A DNA stretch of 64,000 nt from an uncultured Collinsella sp. GTDB lineage: Bacteria; Actinomycetota; Coriobacteriia; Coriobacteriales; Coriobacteriaceae. Shown one piece after another: positions 8,317 through 17,580 of the stretch. Under the pieces are notes generated by a model. It was not told the DNA's origin. It saw only the letters and a program-made list of their open reading frames with translations, and did no database searches. The stretch lies in the NCBI GenBank assembly GCA_937896835.1, contig CALBOJ010000050.1:23134-87133 (forward strand). Reading direction: 5' to 3'. Each line of letters starts with the position of its first letter. The stretch's first letter is position 1. A program made the translations under genes and the position numbers.

Positions 8317-10496
8317 AACCAGAGGAAGTCGCTGCGGGTGACGGTGACGCCGATGGCGAAGGGCATGCAGGCGATGACCGGATACAGGTAGCGCATGTAG
8401 GTCGAGCCGTTGCACGGACCAATCAGGCACACGGCGAGCACGCCCAACAGCGGCACCCAGATCGCCAGCGCACGCCATGAATGACGACGCAGCAGGTAGA
8501 CCACCACGGCGATCATGATCCACACATAGGTGGCCGAGCTCATGGTGAGCGAAATAAACGGGATGCGTTGTACTGCCACACGGTACAGATTGATCAGGTG
8601 GTCACACCAGCGCACCACGTTGCTGTCAACCGGATGGAAGTCGAAGTACTTGAGGTTGTCGGGACGCGCCATGATCTCGGCACTACGCGCCGTGCTGTAG
8701 ACCCAGGCATCGCGCGCGCTCGGATAAAAGTAGCCGTAATAGTTATTGATGAGCGCCGAGATATAGCACTCGGGATCCTTTTTGAACATCTGCGCCCAGA
8801 CCTCAAAATAGGCCTTGATGTCCTCCTGCGAGGCGTACTCGTTAAAGCAGTTCTTGACGGCATCCGACTTATCCGGGTTGTAACGGCGGCCCAGATTCTC
8901 GTACTTGAGCACCCGGTCGATCACGGCGCGCTCCTCATCGGTCACCAAGCCGTCGCAAGGAGCCTCCACGATGGCGCCGTCCTCCTTTACCGTGGGGTTG
9001 ACGCCCGAGTTGAGGCCGTCGTGCTTTTGGACGAAACGAGCCGTCTGTTGGAACGGAATCGAGAGGATTTCGCGCTTGGAACCAGGCGTGATGTCGTGCG
9101 CCGGCATAAAGACCTTGGTGAAGTACATATTAGAGGCAAGGCAGAGTGCGAGCACCGCGAGGACGCCAACCCAGCGGAAGCGCGGCGTGGCGCATGAGAC
9201 CGCGGTGCCCGTCTGCTTAGCCGCACGACGGGCGACATGTACATCCCATGCGCAAAACGCCGCCGCAATCACGCAGGCCGCCAACGGAAAGACCAGACCG
9301 CCATTGCGCAAAAACGTGGAACCCATGGCAGCCAGCGCAAGCAACAGCCAGTCGTGGCGCGCAAAGAGCACGGGCCTCTGTTCGCCCGCACGCTCGGCAT
9401 TGGCATCACGACGGGGCAAGCCACATGCCACGAGCTTGACGGTCTGTACCAGCAGCACCAAAAACGCGTCGGCAAAGAGCACGTCTTTGGTGAGCAACGC
9501 CGCGTAGTTAGAGAACATCGGCATAAACGCAAAGAACAGCAGGATCGCACCGCGAACCGGCAGGCTCACGCCCAGTTTGCGCAGCGACGAAATGGAATAG
9601 GCCATGCAGGCAGCCGTGATGACAAATTGAGCGCAGGTATAGATGATGAGGCCCGCGTTAGCGCTGTTGAACAGCGAAAGCCCCAGTTGAACGCACGAGC
9701 CGATAATGGCCGTGTGCACTACGGGATGATGCCCGTTGAGCAGCACGTTGGGGTTGAGTAGGCGCAGGTAGTCGCTCGTGCCGTTGGGATAGTTGAACCA
9801 CTGGCGAATCTGCGCACCCGTATCTCCCATAAAAAGGCCGGGCAGCGAAGCGATGAGCGTGGGCGCCCAGGCGATCATAAGCACCAGGAAGGGCCCGGCA
9901 AAGGGATGGACCGAGAGCACGGCGTGAGCCACACGCCATATGCGGCCAAAGTGCGCCTCGGAAAACGGGATGCGTCGGGAGCTCAGCCAATCCAGACACT
10001 CAAAAGCCAGATAGAAGGCCACGATCGCTAGGAGCATCCAGCCCGCGCCGCCAATCCAGGCGCAGATGATGCGGGCCTTGTCGCCAAGAACAATCTCGGC
10101 CGAGTCGGTGAGGTCGTAGCTGCGGCCGAACACCATGCAGATGGCGAAAAACAGCGACGGCAGAATGATCGATGGGCGCCAGGTGTCGCCACGGCCAAAG
10201 AACACGTAGCGAAACGGCAGCGTGAGCAGGCAGGCAAGCGCAAGCAGCATGACCGCGTCGGTATGGCCGGCAAACGAGAGGAGCACCTCGTAGCACACGT
10301 ACAGCATGCCCGAGGCTTTGGGGTCAATCGCCAAGACTGCGTTGCTCGACACCGGGGCGGGATCGATGGAAAACGCCGTGGTCGCCAACAGCGCGAGCAG
10401 AAATGCGATGAGCGTCTGCTTGGCGGGGTAGCGCTTAAACCAGACGATGCGGGCCGCGTCGCGCGCAGCCGTTGTGGAGAGATCGGAATCCTTCAC
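8313..10496 (-). CDS. Large polytopic membrane protein, DUF6020-like
   Basis: The 727-residue protein has about 12 hydrophobic segments and one large non-membrane region at roughly residues 480-640. The N-terminus is short and cytosolic, and membrane spans run from about residue 28. The segment APTLIASLPGLFMGDTGAQIRQWFNY and the loop NPNVLLNGHHPVVHTAIIG have the character of DUF6020 / glycosyltransferase-like integral membrane proteins common in gut Actinobacteria. They may handle lipid-linked sugars; substrate and reaction are unknown. The start is GTG at 10496, with only a modest AAAGG 11 bases upstream. A REP-like element lies just upstream. Confidence 0.75.
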   Translation of the reverse strand: MKDSDLSTTAARDAARIVWFKRYPAKQTLIAFLLALLATTAFSIDPAPVSSNAVLAIDPKASGMLYVCYEVLLSFAGHTDAVMLLALACLLTLPFRYVFFGRGDTWRPSIILPSLFFAICMVFGRSYDLTDSAEIVLGDKARIICAWIGGAGWMLLAIVAFYLAFECLDWLSSRRIPFSEAHFGRIWRVAHAVLSVHPFAGPFLVLMIAWAPTLIASLPGLFMGDTGAQIRQWFNYPNGTSDYLRLLNPNVLLNGHHPVVHTAIIGSCVQLGLSLFNSANAGLIIYTCAQFVITAACMAYSISSLRKLGVSLPVRGAILLFFAFMPMFSNYAALLTKDVLFADAFLVLLVQTVKLVACGLPRRDANAERAGEQRPVLFARHDWLLLALAAMGSTFLRNGGLVFPLAACVIAAAFCAWDVHVARRAAKQTGTAVSCATPRFRWVGVLAVLALCLASNMYFTKVFMPAHDITPGSKREILSIPFQQTARFVQKHDGLNSGVNPTVKEDGAIVEAPCDGLVTDEERAVIDRVLKYENLGRRYNPDKSDAVKNCFNEYASQEDIKAYFEVWAQMFKKDPECYISALINNYYGYFYPSARDAWVYSTARSAEIMARPDNLKYFDFHPVDSNVVRWCDHLINLYRVAVQRIPFISLTMSSATYVWIMIAVVVYLLRRHSWRALAIWVPLLGVLAVCLIGPCNGSTYMRYLYPVIACMPFAIGVTVTRSDFLWF

Positions 10497-10514
10497 AGTC
10501 CGAAAGCCTTTCTA

Positions 10515-10570
10515 GAAACCTGCCAAAAAGGGACAGGTTTATTTTGGCAGGTTTTATCTGGGGAAACGTT
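10515..10570 (+). repeat. REP-like hairpin, copy R2
   Basis: This is the fullest copy of the family. AAACCTGCCAAAA pairs with TTTTGGCAGGTTT around the loop AGGGACAGGTTTA, followed by the conserved tail TATCTGGGGAAACGT. It sits 19 bases upstream of the GTG start of the 8313-10496 gene, with its AAACCTGCC side facing that gene. Confidence 0.85.
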
Positions 10571-10595
10571 ACGGTTCTGTCATCATTGCCCAGCA

Positions 10596-10642
10596 AACCA
10601 CCACAAAGGTGCCTGCCCCCTTTGTGGTCGTATGTGGTGGTT
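10596..10642 (-). repeat. REP-like palindrome S1 abutting the lgt stop codon
   Basis: Read from lgt, the TAA stop is followed by CCACCACA, then ACCACAAAGGGGGCAGG and CACCTTTGTGGTGG. CCACAAAGG pairs with CCTTTGTGG, and a further GTGGTGG arm pairs outside it. The core GGGGGCAGG matches the GGGACAGG core of the other hairpins although the arms differ. Confidence 0.7.
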
Positions 10643-11462
10643 AAGCGTCGAGGTAGATGCGCTGGGGGCGATTGCGGTGTCGGGCGAAGATGATGAGCGC
10701 CAGGCCCGCAATAACGAGCGGAAGGCTCAGCAGCTGACCCATCGTGATGACGCCGCCCAGCAGATAGCCAAGCTGGGCGTCGGGCACGCGCACGAACTCG
10801 ACGAGGAAGCGGACGATGCCGTAACCCATCACAAACACGCCCATAAACGTGCCCTGGGGCAGCAGCGGCTTTTTGCGGCTGAGCACCTGCAGAATGCAAA
10901 AGAGCACAATGCCCTCAAGAAATGCCTCGTAGAGCTGGGAGGGGTGACGCGACATATCGCCCGCGGTGCCACCGAAGACCACGCCCCAGGGCAGATCGGT
11001 CGGCTTGCCCCACAGCTCACCATTGACAAAGTTGGCACAACGGCCCAGACACAAGGCCAGCGGCGCGCCGATGACGGCAAGGTCTGCCAGAGTCCATGCA
11101 TCGAGCTTATACATGCGGCACACGATGATGCCGCCCAAGATGCCGCCGACCAGGCCACCGTGGAAGCTCATGCCGCCCTCGTTGGTGGCAAAGATCTCGA
11201 GCGGGTGCGCCCAGTAGTAGCCGTCGCCGTAAAAGATGACGTAGAACAGACGGGCGCCAATGATAAGGCCAAAGACCACGCCGACCACGACACTCGTCAG
11301 GTCGTCAATCGTGATGCTAAAGCCCCAGCGACGCTGCGTGCGGTACATGACAACCGCCGTGAGCAGGGCACCGACCACATAGGCCAGACCATACCAGTAA
11401 ATCGTGATGGGCCCCGCCGAAATCGCGACGGGATCAAGCATATGGTAGAAGTCGTTGAGCAT
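10641..11462 (-). CDS. lgt: Prolipoprotein diacylglyceryl transferase
   Basis: Lgt moves a diacylglyceryl group from phosphatidylglycerol to the lipobox cysteine of prelipoproteins in the cytoplasmic membrane. The 273-residue product has seven hydrophobic segments and the family landmarks ITIYWYGLAYVVGALL, the catalytic-region GGMSFHGGLVGGILGG, LGRCANFVNGELWGKPTDLPWG and HPSQLYEA. The ATG at 11462 has GGAGG 6 bases upstream; the frame is open a little further up without a ribosome site. The window also encodes a lipoprotein client at 34054. Confidence 0.96.
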   Translation of the reverse strand: MLNDFYHMLDPVAISAGPITIYWYGLAYVVGALLTAVVMYRTQRRWGFSITIDDLTSVVVGVVFGLIIGARLFYVIFYGDGYYWAHPLEIFATNEGGMSFHGGLVGGILGGIIVCRMYKLDAWTLADLAVIGAPLALCLGRCANFVNGELWGKPTDLPWGVVFGGTAGDMSRHPSQLYEAFLEGIVLFCILQVLSRKKPLLPQGTFMGVFVMGYGIVRFLVEFVRVPDAQLGYLLGGVITMGQLLSLPLVIAGLALIIFARHRNRPQRIYLDA

Positions 11463-11571
11463 GTCGACCCTCCTACTCCCTACATACAAATGCGGCCGCG
11501 GGCCTTGCGCTCGCAGCCGCATATTTGGGCGTAACGTCTATGCGGAGTATGCCGTCCGCAGCTTTCGCATC

Positions 11572-11850
11572 TTAGAACGGCGCGTACTCGTCGTACAGGT
11601 CGTCGGTCTCGCCGGAGGCATTAACCTGCTCGACACGGGTAACGCCGGGCACATGCTCCTTCAGGATGCGCTCAATACCCATGGACAGGGTCAGCGAGCT
11701 CATGGGGCAGCCGGCGCAAGCGCCCTGCAGCTCCAGTTTGACGACGCCCTCGTCGTCAACGCCCACATACTCCATATCGCCGCCGTCGGCCTGCAGGTTG
11801 GGGCGAATCTCTTCAAGAACCTTCTTAAGCAGCTCTTCGTTAACAGCCAC
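11572..11850 (-). CDS. NifU C-terminal domain Fe-S scaffold protein
   Basis: The 92-residue protein is a stand-alone NifU-C domain that assembles or carries Fe-S clusters. It contains VLEEIRPNLQADGGDMEYVGVDDEGVVKLELQGACAGCPMSSLTLSMGIERIL, with the CxxC pair (CAGC) that binds the cluster. The start is GTG at 11850 with AGGAG 5 bases upstream. It is a single gene between lgt and the deaminase, with a GC-rich palindrome (CGCGGGCGCGCCCGCG) upstream near 11873. Confidence 0.92.
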   Translation of the reverse strand: MAVNEELLKKVLEEIRPNLQADGGDMEYVGVDDEGVVKLELQGACAGCPMSSLTLSMGIERILKEHVPGVTRVEQVNASGETDDLYDEYAPF

Positions 11851-12022
11851 AGGGGCTCCTTTCTCACAATTACGCGGGCGCGCCCGCGGACAGAAGCTAT
11901 GTTACTACAGCCGTGTACCCGCTCACGAGCCGTCCATGCGCGCAGACGCGACTTTCACGAGTAGTCAATTTGGGACGGGGATCTTTTAGCTGCCTGTTGT
12001 TACCAGCTGGCGTTGGCACGCG

Positions 12023-12547
12023 CTACTGCCGAGCCTGTCCCCCGGTACCAATCTGGACATCGACGATAACCTGGCGGTAGCTAATACCGCAGGAGTCGAG
12101 AATGCGGCGGCTGATGCGGCCGTCGTCGGTGTCGGCGTACTTGTTGTCCAGGTAGACAACCTCGCCCACACCCACCTGCGCCAAAATCTTGGCGCAGTCG
12201 TGGCACGGGAACAGCGTGACGTAGACCGTGGAACCCTCGAGGTCCTTGAGCGAGCCACGGTAGTTGAGCACGGCGTTGGCCTCGGCATGGACCACGTAGT
12301 TGTGCTTGTCCTGCAGCGGGTCGTCGCTCGTACCCCACGGGAAAAAGTCGTCGTTGAGCGCCGAGGGCGTACCGTTGTAGCCCACCGAAAGGATACGGTG
12401 GTTGGTGCTGGCGATGCACGCACCCACCTGCGTGTTGGGGTCCTTGCTGCGGCGCTGTGCGGCGATGGCCACGCTCATAAAGAACTCGTCCCAGCTAATG
12501 ACGTCCAGGCGCTTGCCTGACGAAGTTTGATGAAGATCGTCCGACAT
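12023..12547 (-). CDS. Deoxycytidylate (dCMP) deaminase
   Basis: This zinc-dependent deaminase converts dCMP to dUMP for thymidylate synthesis. The 174-residue product has the two zinc motifs VVHAEANAVLNY (His, catalytic Glu) and PCHDCAKIL (two Cys), plus the dCMP-deaminase feature SKDPNTQVGACIAS and the nucleotide-binding SVGYNGTPSALNDDFFPWG. The ATG at 12547 has GGAGG 8 bases upstream. An upstream in-frame ATG at 12583 would place that ribosome site inside the gene. It is related to ComEB. Confidence 0.94.
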   Translation of the reverse strand: MSDDLHQTSSGKRLDVISWDEFFMSVAIAAQRRSKDPNTQVGACIASTNHRILSVGYNGTPSALNDDFFPWGTSDDPLQDKHNYVVHAEANAVLNYRGSLKDLEGSTVYVTLFPCHDCAKILAQVGVGEVVYLDNKYADTDDGRISRRILDSCGISYRQVIVDVQIGTGGQARQ

Positions 12548-12631
12548 GGCAGACACCTCCGTAATCGCAATAGTTTGACCCATTGTAGCAGGTGAAAGGT
12601 GGGGGCGTTTGTCCCACCGGCGCCCTCACTT

Positions 12632-13483
12632 TTACACGCGGCGGGGCTTTTGGTTGATGCGGTAGAGCTCGGCGAGTCCTCGCAACGTCAGCGCGTCGTC
12701 TACCGTCAGGCTGTGGCCGACCAGCGACGCGAGCGCCTCGGCATCGTCGCCGGTAATGACGATGGGCACGTCGCCCTCCCCCGAGGCCTTGGTCGCGCGC
12801 ATCTCGGCAAGCACCATGTCGAGCATGCCGTCGATGCGTGCCACCTCGCCCAGAACCACGCCCGAACGCATGGCCTCGCGCGTGTTGCGGCCGATCACAT
12901 GCGTGGGTGCCGAGGGCTCGACCTGCGGCAGACGCGCCGCAGCAGCCGAAAGCGAGCGGGCGCCAAGCGCCAGACCCGGCGCGATGACGCCGCCCACAAA
13001 GGTGCCGCGCGCGTCGATGACCTCGATATTGGTCGTGGTACCCAAGTCGATCACGATGCACGGAGAGCCGTAGACGGCACGGGCCGCCACGGCGTCGGCG
13101 ATGCGGTCGGGGCCGATCTCGGCCGGGTCGTCGTAGCGGACGGGCATGCCGGTCTTGAGGCCCGGCCCCACCGTGAGCACGCGTCCCGTGCAGGTGCGAA
13201 AAAGTGCCGCCTTCCACGGACGCTCGAGCGCCGGCACCACGCAACTCAGGACTGCAGCTGCGGGAACGAGCGCGCCGGGCATGCCCGCATCGGCCGCCAG
13301 CGCGGCCATGACTTGAGCGAGACGCATACGCGCTTCGTCGGCCGTAATGCTCGACGGCGTCGTGATCTCGCACGTCGCAAGCGGACATTCCTGCGCCGCG
13401 GCCGAATCCTCTGCAAACAGGCCAAAGCGAATGAACGTGTTGCCCACGTCGACCGTCAATATATATGCGCACCCATTAAGCAT
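12632..13483 (-). CDS. coaX: Type III pantothenate kinase
   Basis: CoaX phosphorylates pantothenate in the first step of coenzyme A synthesis and belongs to the ASKHA fold. The 283-residue product shows the phosphate loop ILTVDVGNTFIRFGLF, the central YDDPAEIGPDRIADAVAA, DLGTTTNIEVID and GGVIAPGLALGARSLSAAAARLP. The ATG at 13483 has AAGGAG 8 bases upstream. It is divergent from the OPT-type transporter at 13676. Confidence 0.93.
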   Translation of the reverse strand: MLNGCAYILTVDVGNTFIRFGLFAEDSAAAQECPLATCEITTPSSITADEARMRLAQVMAALAADAGMPGALVPAAAVLSCVVPALERPWKAALFRTCTGRVLTVGPGLKTGMPVRYDDPAEIGPDRIADAVAARAVYGSPCIVIDLGTTTNIEVIDARGTFVGGVIAPGLALGARSLSAAAARLPQVEPSAPTHVIGRNTREAMRSGVVLGEVARIDGMLDMVLAEMRATKASGEGDVPIVITGDDAEALASLVGHSLTVDDALTLRGLAELYRINQKPRRV

Positions 13484-13675
13484 CGTCGGCGCTCCTTTCG
13501 TCTGCCCAGCAGTATATCGCCTACCTAAACCAGTCATCCCAAAATGACTAGCTTGCGGCTATACTGGTGCGCGGTCGTTTGCGAGCTCACGCGGCGGCCC
13601 TTGGTAACCCGACTTCCCGCGCCGTATCCGTAACGGCGCTCCCGGGGGAAGCGGATATACGCAAAGGAGTTTTAT

Positions 13676-15379
13676 ATGAGCAATCCCTCGAACCGCGCCT
13701 CGATGCGCGGGCAACTCACGCTGCGCGGCGTCGTCATCGGCGTCCTTGGCTGCGTGATCATCACGGCAAGCTCGGCCTACACCGCCCTCAAGATGGGCGC
13801 ACTCCCCTGGCCGATCGTCTTTGCTGCCGTCATCTCGCTGTTCTTCCTCAAACTCATGGGCAACGCCAGCCTCAACGAGGCAAACGTCACCCACACCATC
13901 ATGTCCGCAGGCGCCATGGTCGCCGGCGGTCTGGCGTTTACCATCCCGGGCGCCTGGATGCTGGGCTATGCCGACCAGATCAGCTGGCTCGACATGTTTA
14001 TCGTGGCGCTCGCCGGCACCATCTTGGGCCTGCTGGCCACGGCACTCATCCACCGCCATTTTATCGTGGACGCCACGCTGGAGTTTCCCACCGGCAATGC
14101 CGCAGCTCAGACACTGCGCGCCACCGAGGCCGGCGGCAAGACCGGCAAGCAGCTCTTTGGCTCCATGGCCATCGCAGGCATCTACAGCGTGCTTCGCGAC
14201 GCTCTGGGCGTGGTGCCCAGCATGCTGTGCACGCTCAATATCCCCGGCGTGACCTTTGCCATCTATAACTCGCCCATGCTGCTCTCCATCGGCTTTTTGG
14301 TTGGCTTCGCCCCGGTTGCCTTCTGGTTTGCCGGCGCGCTGCTAGGTAACTTTGGCATCATCGTGGGCGGCACCGCTGCCGGTCTATTCGACGTTGTGAC
14401 TGCGCAGGGCATCGTCAAATCGCTCGGCATGGGCCTCATGATGGGCTTTGGCGTCGCCGTCGTCCTCAAGGACATCCTGCCGCAGGTCGCCGGCATCGCC
14501 CGCGGCCTCGCCGCCGACAGCTCCAGCGACACCGACGAGCAGTCGCTCATCTCGGGCTCGCTTAAGCTCGACGCCGGCATCATCGGCCTGGGTACTGCCG
14601 CCATCGCCGTGATCGTCGCCATCGCGCTCGACCTTGGCCCCGTCCCGGCCGTCATCGTCACGCTGTTCACCTTTGTCACCACCATCATGAGCGCGCAGAG
14701 CTGCGGCCAGACGGGCATCGACCCCATGGAGATCTTCGGCCTCATCGTCATGCTCATCGTAGCTGCCTTCGCACAGATCGCCCAGGTCAAGCTGTTCTTT
14801 ATCGCCGGCATCGTGGCCGTGGCATGCGGCCTTGCGGGCGACGTCATGAACGACTTTAAGGCCGGCGCCGTGCTGGGCACCAACCCGCGTGCGCAGTGGA
14901 TCGGCCAGGCCATCGGCGGCATCGTGGGCGCCCTGGTCGCCGCTGCCGTCATGGTCGCGCTCGTCACCGCCTATGGTCCGGATGCTTTCGGCCCCGACAA
15001 GAGCTTTGTGGCCGCGCAGGCAAGCGTCGTCGCCACCATGGTCTCGGGCATCCCGAGCGTGCCGTGGTTCGCAGGCGGCTTTATCGCCGGCATCGTCATG
15101 TACTGGCTCGGCATTCCGGCCATGATGATCGGCCTGGGCGTGTACCTGCCGTTCTACATGTCGCTCACGGCCTTCCTGGGCTCCTGCGTCAAGCTCGCCT
15201 ACGACAAGTGGGCCGCACGCCGCGACGCCGCTGCCGGTCTTTCGGACGAGGAGAAGGCCTCCAAGGATGCCGCCTTCCAGGAGCAGGGCCTGGTCGTCGC
15301 CAGCGGCCTGCTCGGCGGCGAGTCCATCGTCGGCGTTATCCTGGCGTTTGTCTCTGTTGGTCTGAGCCTGCTAGGGTAG
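13676..15379 (+). CDS. OPT family oligopeptide/metal-chelate transporter
   Basis: The 567-residue integral membrane protein has ~14 hydrophobic segments and OPT-family features: TLRGVVIGVLGCVIITASSAYTALKMG near the N-terminus, NEANVTHTIMSAGAMVAGGLAFTIP, FPTGNAAAQTLRATEAGG (as EFPTGNAAAQ) and the C-terminal PFYMSLTAFLGSCVKLAYDKW. OPT proteins couple uptake of small peptides or metal chelates to protons; the substrate here cannot be told. AAAGGAG lies 7 bases before the ATG. It is transcribed alone, with a terminator at 15404. Confidence 0.88.
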   Translation: MSNPSNRASMRGQLTLRGVVIGVLGCVIITASSAYTALKMGALPWPIVFAAVISLFFLKLMGNASLNEANVTHTIMSAGAMVAGGLAFTIPGAWMLGYADQISWLDMFIVALAGTILGLLATALIHRHFIVDATLEFPTGNAAAQTLRATEAGGKTGKQLFGSMAIAGIYSVLRDALGVVPSMLCTLNIPGVTFAIYNSPMLLSIGFLVGFAPVAFWFAGALLGNFGIIVGGTAAGLFDVVTAQGIVKSLGMGLMMGFGVAVVLKDILPQVAGIARGLAADSSSDTDEQSLISGSLKLDAGIIGLGTAAIAVIVAIALDLGPVPAVIVTLFTFVTTIMSAQSCGQTGIDPMEIFGLIVMLIVAAFAQIAQVKLFFIAGIVAVACGLAGDVMNDFKAGAVLGTNPRAQWIGQAIGGIVGALVAAAVMVALVTAYGPDAFGPDKSFVAAQASVVATMVSGIPSVPWFAGGFIAGIVMYWLGIPAMMIGLGVYLPFYMSLTAFLGSCVKLAYDKWAARRDAAAGLSDEEKASKDAAFQEQGLVVASGLLGGESIVGVILAFVSVGLSLLG

Positions 15380-15403
15380 GCTGAACAACAACGCACCAGC
15401 GCA

Positions 15404-15442
15404 GAGCGCGGGGTCGGAATCAAACCGGCCCCGCGCTTTTTT
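15404..15442 (+). terminator. Rho-independent terminator of the OPT gene
   Basis: AGCGCGGGGTCGG pairs with CCGGCCCCGCGCT with one mismatch, followed by TTTTTTG, 25 bases after the stop. Confidence 0.9.
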
Positions 15443-15594
15443 GTCTATTTGACTCTTATGATCCTCACGGCGTTTTAGCCATGTCGATTGGCCTGACTTC
15501 CAGGTCAACAAACCTTGTCTGACACCTCGCCTAACGCGGTGTAGAGTAAAGACGACAGACGCAAGAAGCGGCTCAGAAGCTAAACGAGGTAAGC

Positions 15595-16734
15595 ATGGAA
15601 CTCGACAAACAACAGATCAAGCGGCTGCGCGAGCGTCATCATCGTCGTCACGGTATACGCCCTGCACACAGCGAGGCCATGGAGAATGCCATCCGTTTCC
15701 TTAAGCAGGCGTTCAACATACGCGAGGGACGCGCGCCCTATCACGTGATTCGCAAGCGCTTTGTAAACGGGGCGCGCCTGACTGGCTCGCACTTATGCAT
15801 CCTGATCATTGCCATGTTGATCGCGAGCATCGGCCTCGATATCGACTCGGATATCGCCATTGTAGGTGCCATGCTCATCTGCCCGCTCATGGGCTCGGTC
15901 CTTGCCATGGCATACGGCATTGCCACGCTCGACCGCGAGATTGCCGTCGAGGCAATTGCCGGCCTCGCGCTGCAGATGGTCTTTTGTCTAATCACGTCCA
16001 CGCTGTACTTTAAGCTCTCGCCCCTTGGCACCACCACGGCCGCCATCATCGACAACTCGACACCGACTGTGTGGGACCTTGCCGTCGCGCTCGCGGGCGG
16101 CTTTGCGGGTGGTCTGGGCAACTCGCGCGACCAGGAACCCGCCACGCTCATCGCCGGCGTGGCCGTGGCGACCGCGCTCATGCCGCCCCTGTGCGCGGCG
16201 GGCTATGGCATCGCCATCGCGAGCGGGTCGCTGTTTCTCTCGGCCCTCTACGAGTTTGGCATCAACGTGGTCTTTATCGCACTGGCTGCCGAAGCCGTGC
16301 TGCTTCTTTTGCGCGTGCCGCTCAAGCGCGACCTCAACGGCGACGGCATTGTGACCGCCGAGGAAAACGCCGAGGTCGATGAGCTGTCACACAAGGTGCG
16401 CCGCCGCATTATCGTGGGCACGGTGATCTTTGCCATCCCCTGCATCGTTATGACGGCGGGGTCTATTGGCTCGGCGCAGGCCGGCGTGCAGGACGGTTAC
16501 GGCGTCACCGAAACCACGCGCGAGCTTGCCGCGGTGCTGCCGGGCTTTAAGGATTACACCGTTGCCGTCGAGACCTCGGCCACCGAAGACGAGGAGGAGG
16601 GCCTTGTCGAGCGCGAGGTTGTCGCCCATGTGACGACAAGCGAGGCGCTTGGGGCACACGACCGCCGTGTAGCCCGCAAGCTCATCGACCTCAATGTGCC
16701 CGAGCTCGATCGCGTGGAGTTTGATGTGCAGTAA
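15595..16734 (+). CDS. DUF389 membrane protein with an EF-hand-like loop
   Basis: The 379-residue protein has a basic N-terminus, then the DUF389 membrane domain with GSHLCILIIAMLIASIGLDIDS, AIVGAMLICPLMGSVLAMAYG and NSRDQEPATLIAGVAVATALMPPLCAAGYG. A soluble C-terminal domain follows. Between the last spans, residues ~246-257 read DLNGDGIVTAEE, which fits a calcium-binding EF-hand loop with acidic or polar residues at positions 1, 3, 5, 9 and 12. DUF389 function is unknown; it is sometimes suggested to be transport. GAGG lies 5 bases before the ATG at 15595. Transcription ends at the perfect 12-bp hairpin at 16809. Confidence 0.85.
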   Translation: MELDKQQIKRLRERHHRRHGIRPAHSEAMENAIRFLKQAFNIREGRAPYHVIRKRFVNGARLTGSHLCILIIAMLIASIGLDIDSDIAIVGAMLICPLMGSVLAMAYGIATLDREIAVEAIAGLALQMVFCLITSTLYFKLSPLGTTTAAIIDNSTPTVWDLAVALAGGFAGGLGNSRDQEPATLIAGVAVATALMPPLCAAGYGIAIASGSLFLSALYEFGINVVFIALAAEAVLLLLRVPLKRDLNGDGIVTAEENAEVDELSHKVRRRIIVGTVIFAIPCIVMTAGSIGSAQAGVQDGYGVTETTRELAAVLPGFKDYTVAVETSATEDEEEGLVEREVVAHVTTSEALGAHDRRVARKLIDLNVPELDRVEFDVQ

Positions 16735-16808
16735 TACGCGACGTGGGATGGATGCGCGCAGCCGCGAGTCACGACTTGGCGCAGACGTGACGCGGGCCAC
16801 GAGCAAAT

Positions 16809-16839
16809 AGCGGGGCGCGGTCCATGGCCGCGCCCCGCT
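16809..16839. terminator. Hairpin between convergent genes, probable bidirectional terminator
   Basis: AGCGGGGCGCGG pairs perfectly with CCGCGCCCCGCT around a 7-nt loop between the DUF389 gene and the convergent small gene at 16860. Confidence 0.75.
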
Positions 16840-16859
16840 CGCTGATTTATTGCCGTGAA

Positions 16860-17309
16860 TCAGCTGTCCGTATCGACATCGCCAGACTCCACTGTAAACG
16901 CCGGACCGGTACTCACCAGATAAAAACGGGTCACCCTGGTATCTCTAAATAGGTAGAGCAAGCCCTGATCGCGTCGGCGCGAAATATACGCCACGTGGAC
17001 CGTACCGAATTTTTCGCCGTTTTCATTCTTTAATACCAGAATGTTGGGGTCGTCCATACGCTCGAACTGCCCGTCTGTGCAGATTCCGTCTTGGTCGACC
17101 AGCTGCCATCGACAGTTGTCCTCCTCAAGAAAAGTCAGGGTTTCCCGACTTGTTTCGTCATCCCGATAGTAACCGTCAATGGCAAAGCCTTCGGAAGCAC
17201 ATTCCTGCATATAGGATGTTTCTCGACTTATAGCGAACTGCCCTATAGCGCCCAGGAGCACAGCTAGGCAAACCACTGCAAGGGTTATCGAGATAGTACG
17301 GCGGCCCAT
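16860..17309 (-). CDS. Hypothetical single-pass membrane or secreted protein
   Basis: I do not recognise this 149-residue protein. It has an N-terminal Arg-Arg followed by one hydrophobic stretch (ISITLAVVCLAVLLGAIGQFAI) that could be a signal anchor. A soluble domain of ~115 residues follows, in which TLTFLEEDNCRWQLVDQDGICTDGQFERMDDPNILVLKN looks like a beta-rich fold with two cysteines. Base composition is more AT-rich than its neighbours. No clear ribosome site precedes the ATG at 17309, so the start is uncertain. It could be a recently acquired gene. Confidence 0.6.
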   Translation of the reverse strand: MGRRTISITLAVVCLAVLLGAIGQFAISRETSYMQECASEGFAIDGYYRDDETSRETLTFLEEDNCRWQLVDQDGICTDGQFERMDDPNILVLKNENGEKFGTVHVAYISRRRDQGLLYLFRDTRVTRFYLVSTGPAFTVESGDVDTDS

Positions 17310-17580
17310 ATTAACCAGCCCGATACTTGTTTAACGGAGCACGAAACATACTTGGTACCTCCGATATCATGGCGAATGTCACCTACGGCCTGTCGGCAAT
17401 CATATGTTTCCAACATCAAACCATATGGCAACCACTCGCGAGAGGAGTATCGGCGAACGGTGCATTTTTGCGTTCTATTGGGCAAACGTCAACGCGCGCT
17501 ACAGCTCTTGCTCAACCTATTCAGATCTTGTCGCATACTACCGTAGATCCTCAACGCTTCCGTCCCCGAGGGATCATTTT
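17310..17580. other. Gene-free 271-bp stretch with a degenerate copy of element A
   Basis: No convincing gene. The segment 17505-17550 (AACCTATTCAGATCTTGTCG, then CATACTACCG) resembles the right arm of the element at 18708-18839 (ACCTATTCAGATTTTGCCGC, then ATACTTCCG). ACAGCTCTTGCTC also parallels its ACAGAGCTTGG. No matching left arm was found, so this looks like a decayed half element. Confidence 0.5.

Noticed and set aside
13538..13675. A riboswitch before the OPT transporter
   Set aside because: The region contains a TATACT box and some GC-rich stretches but no known riboswitch signature that I could identify.
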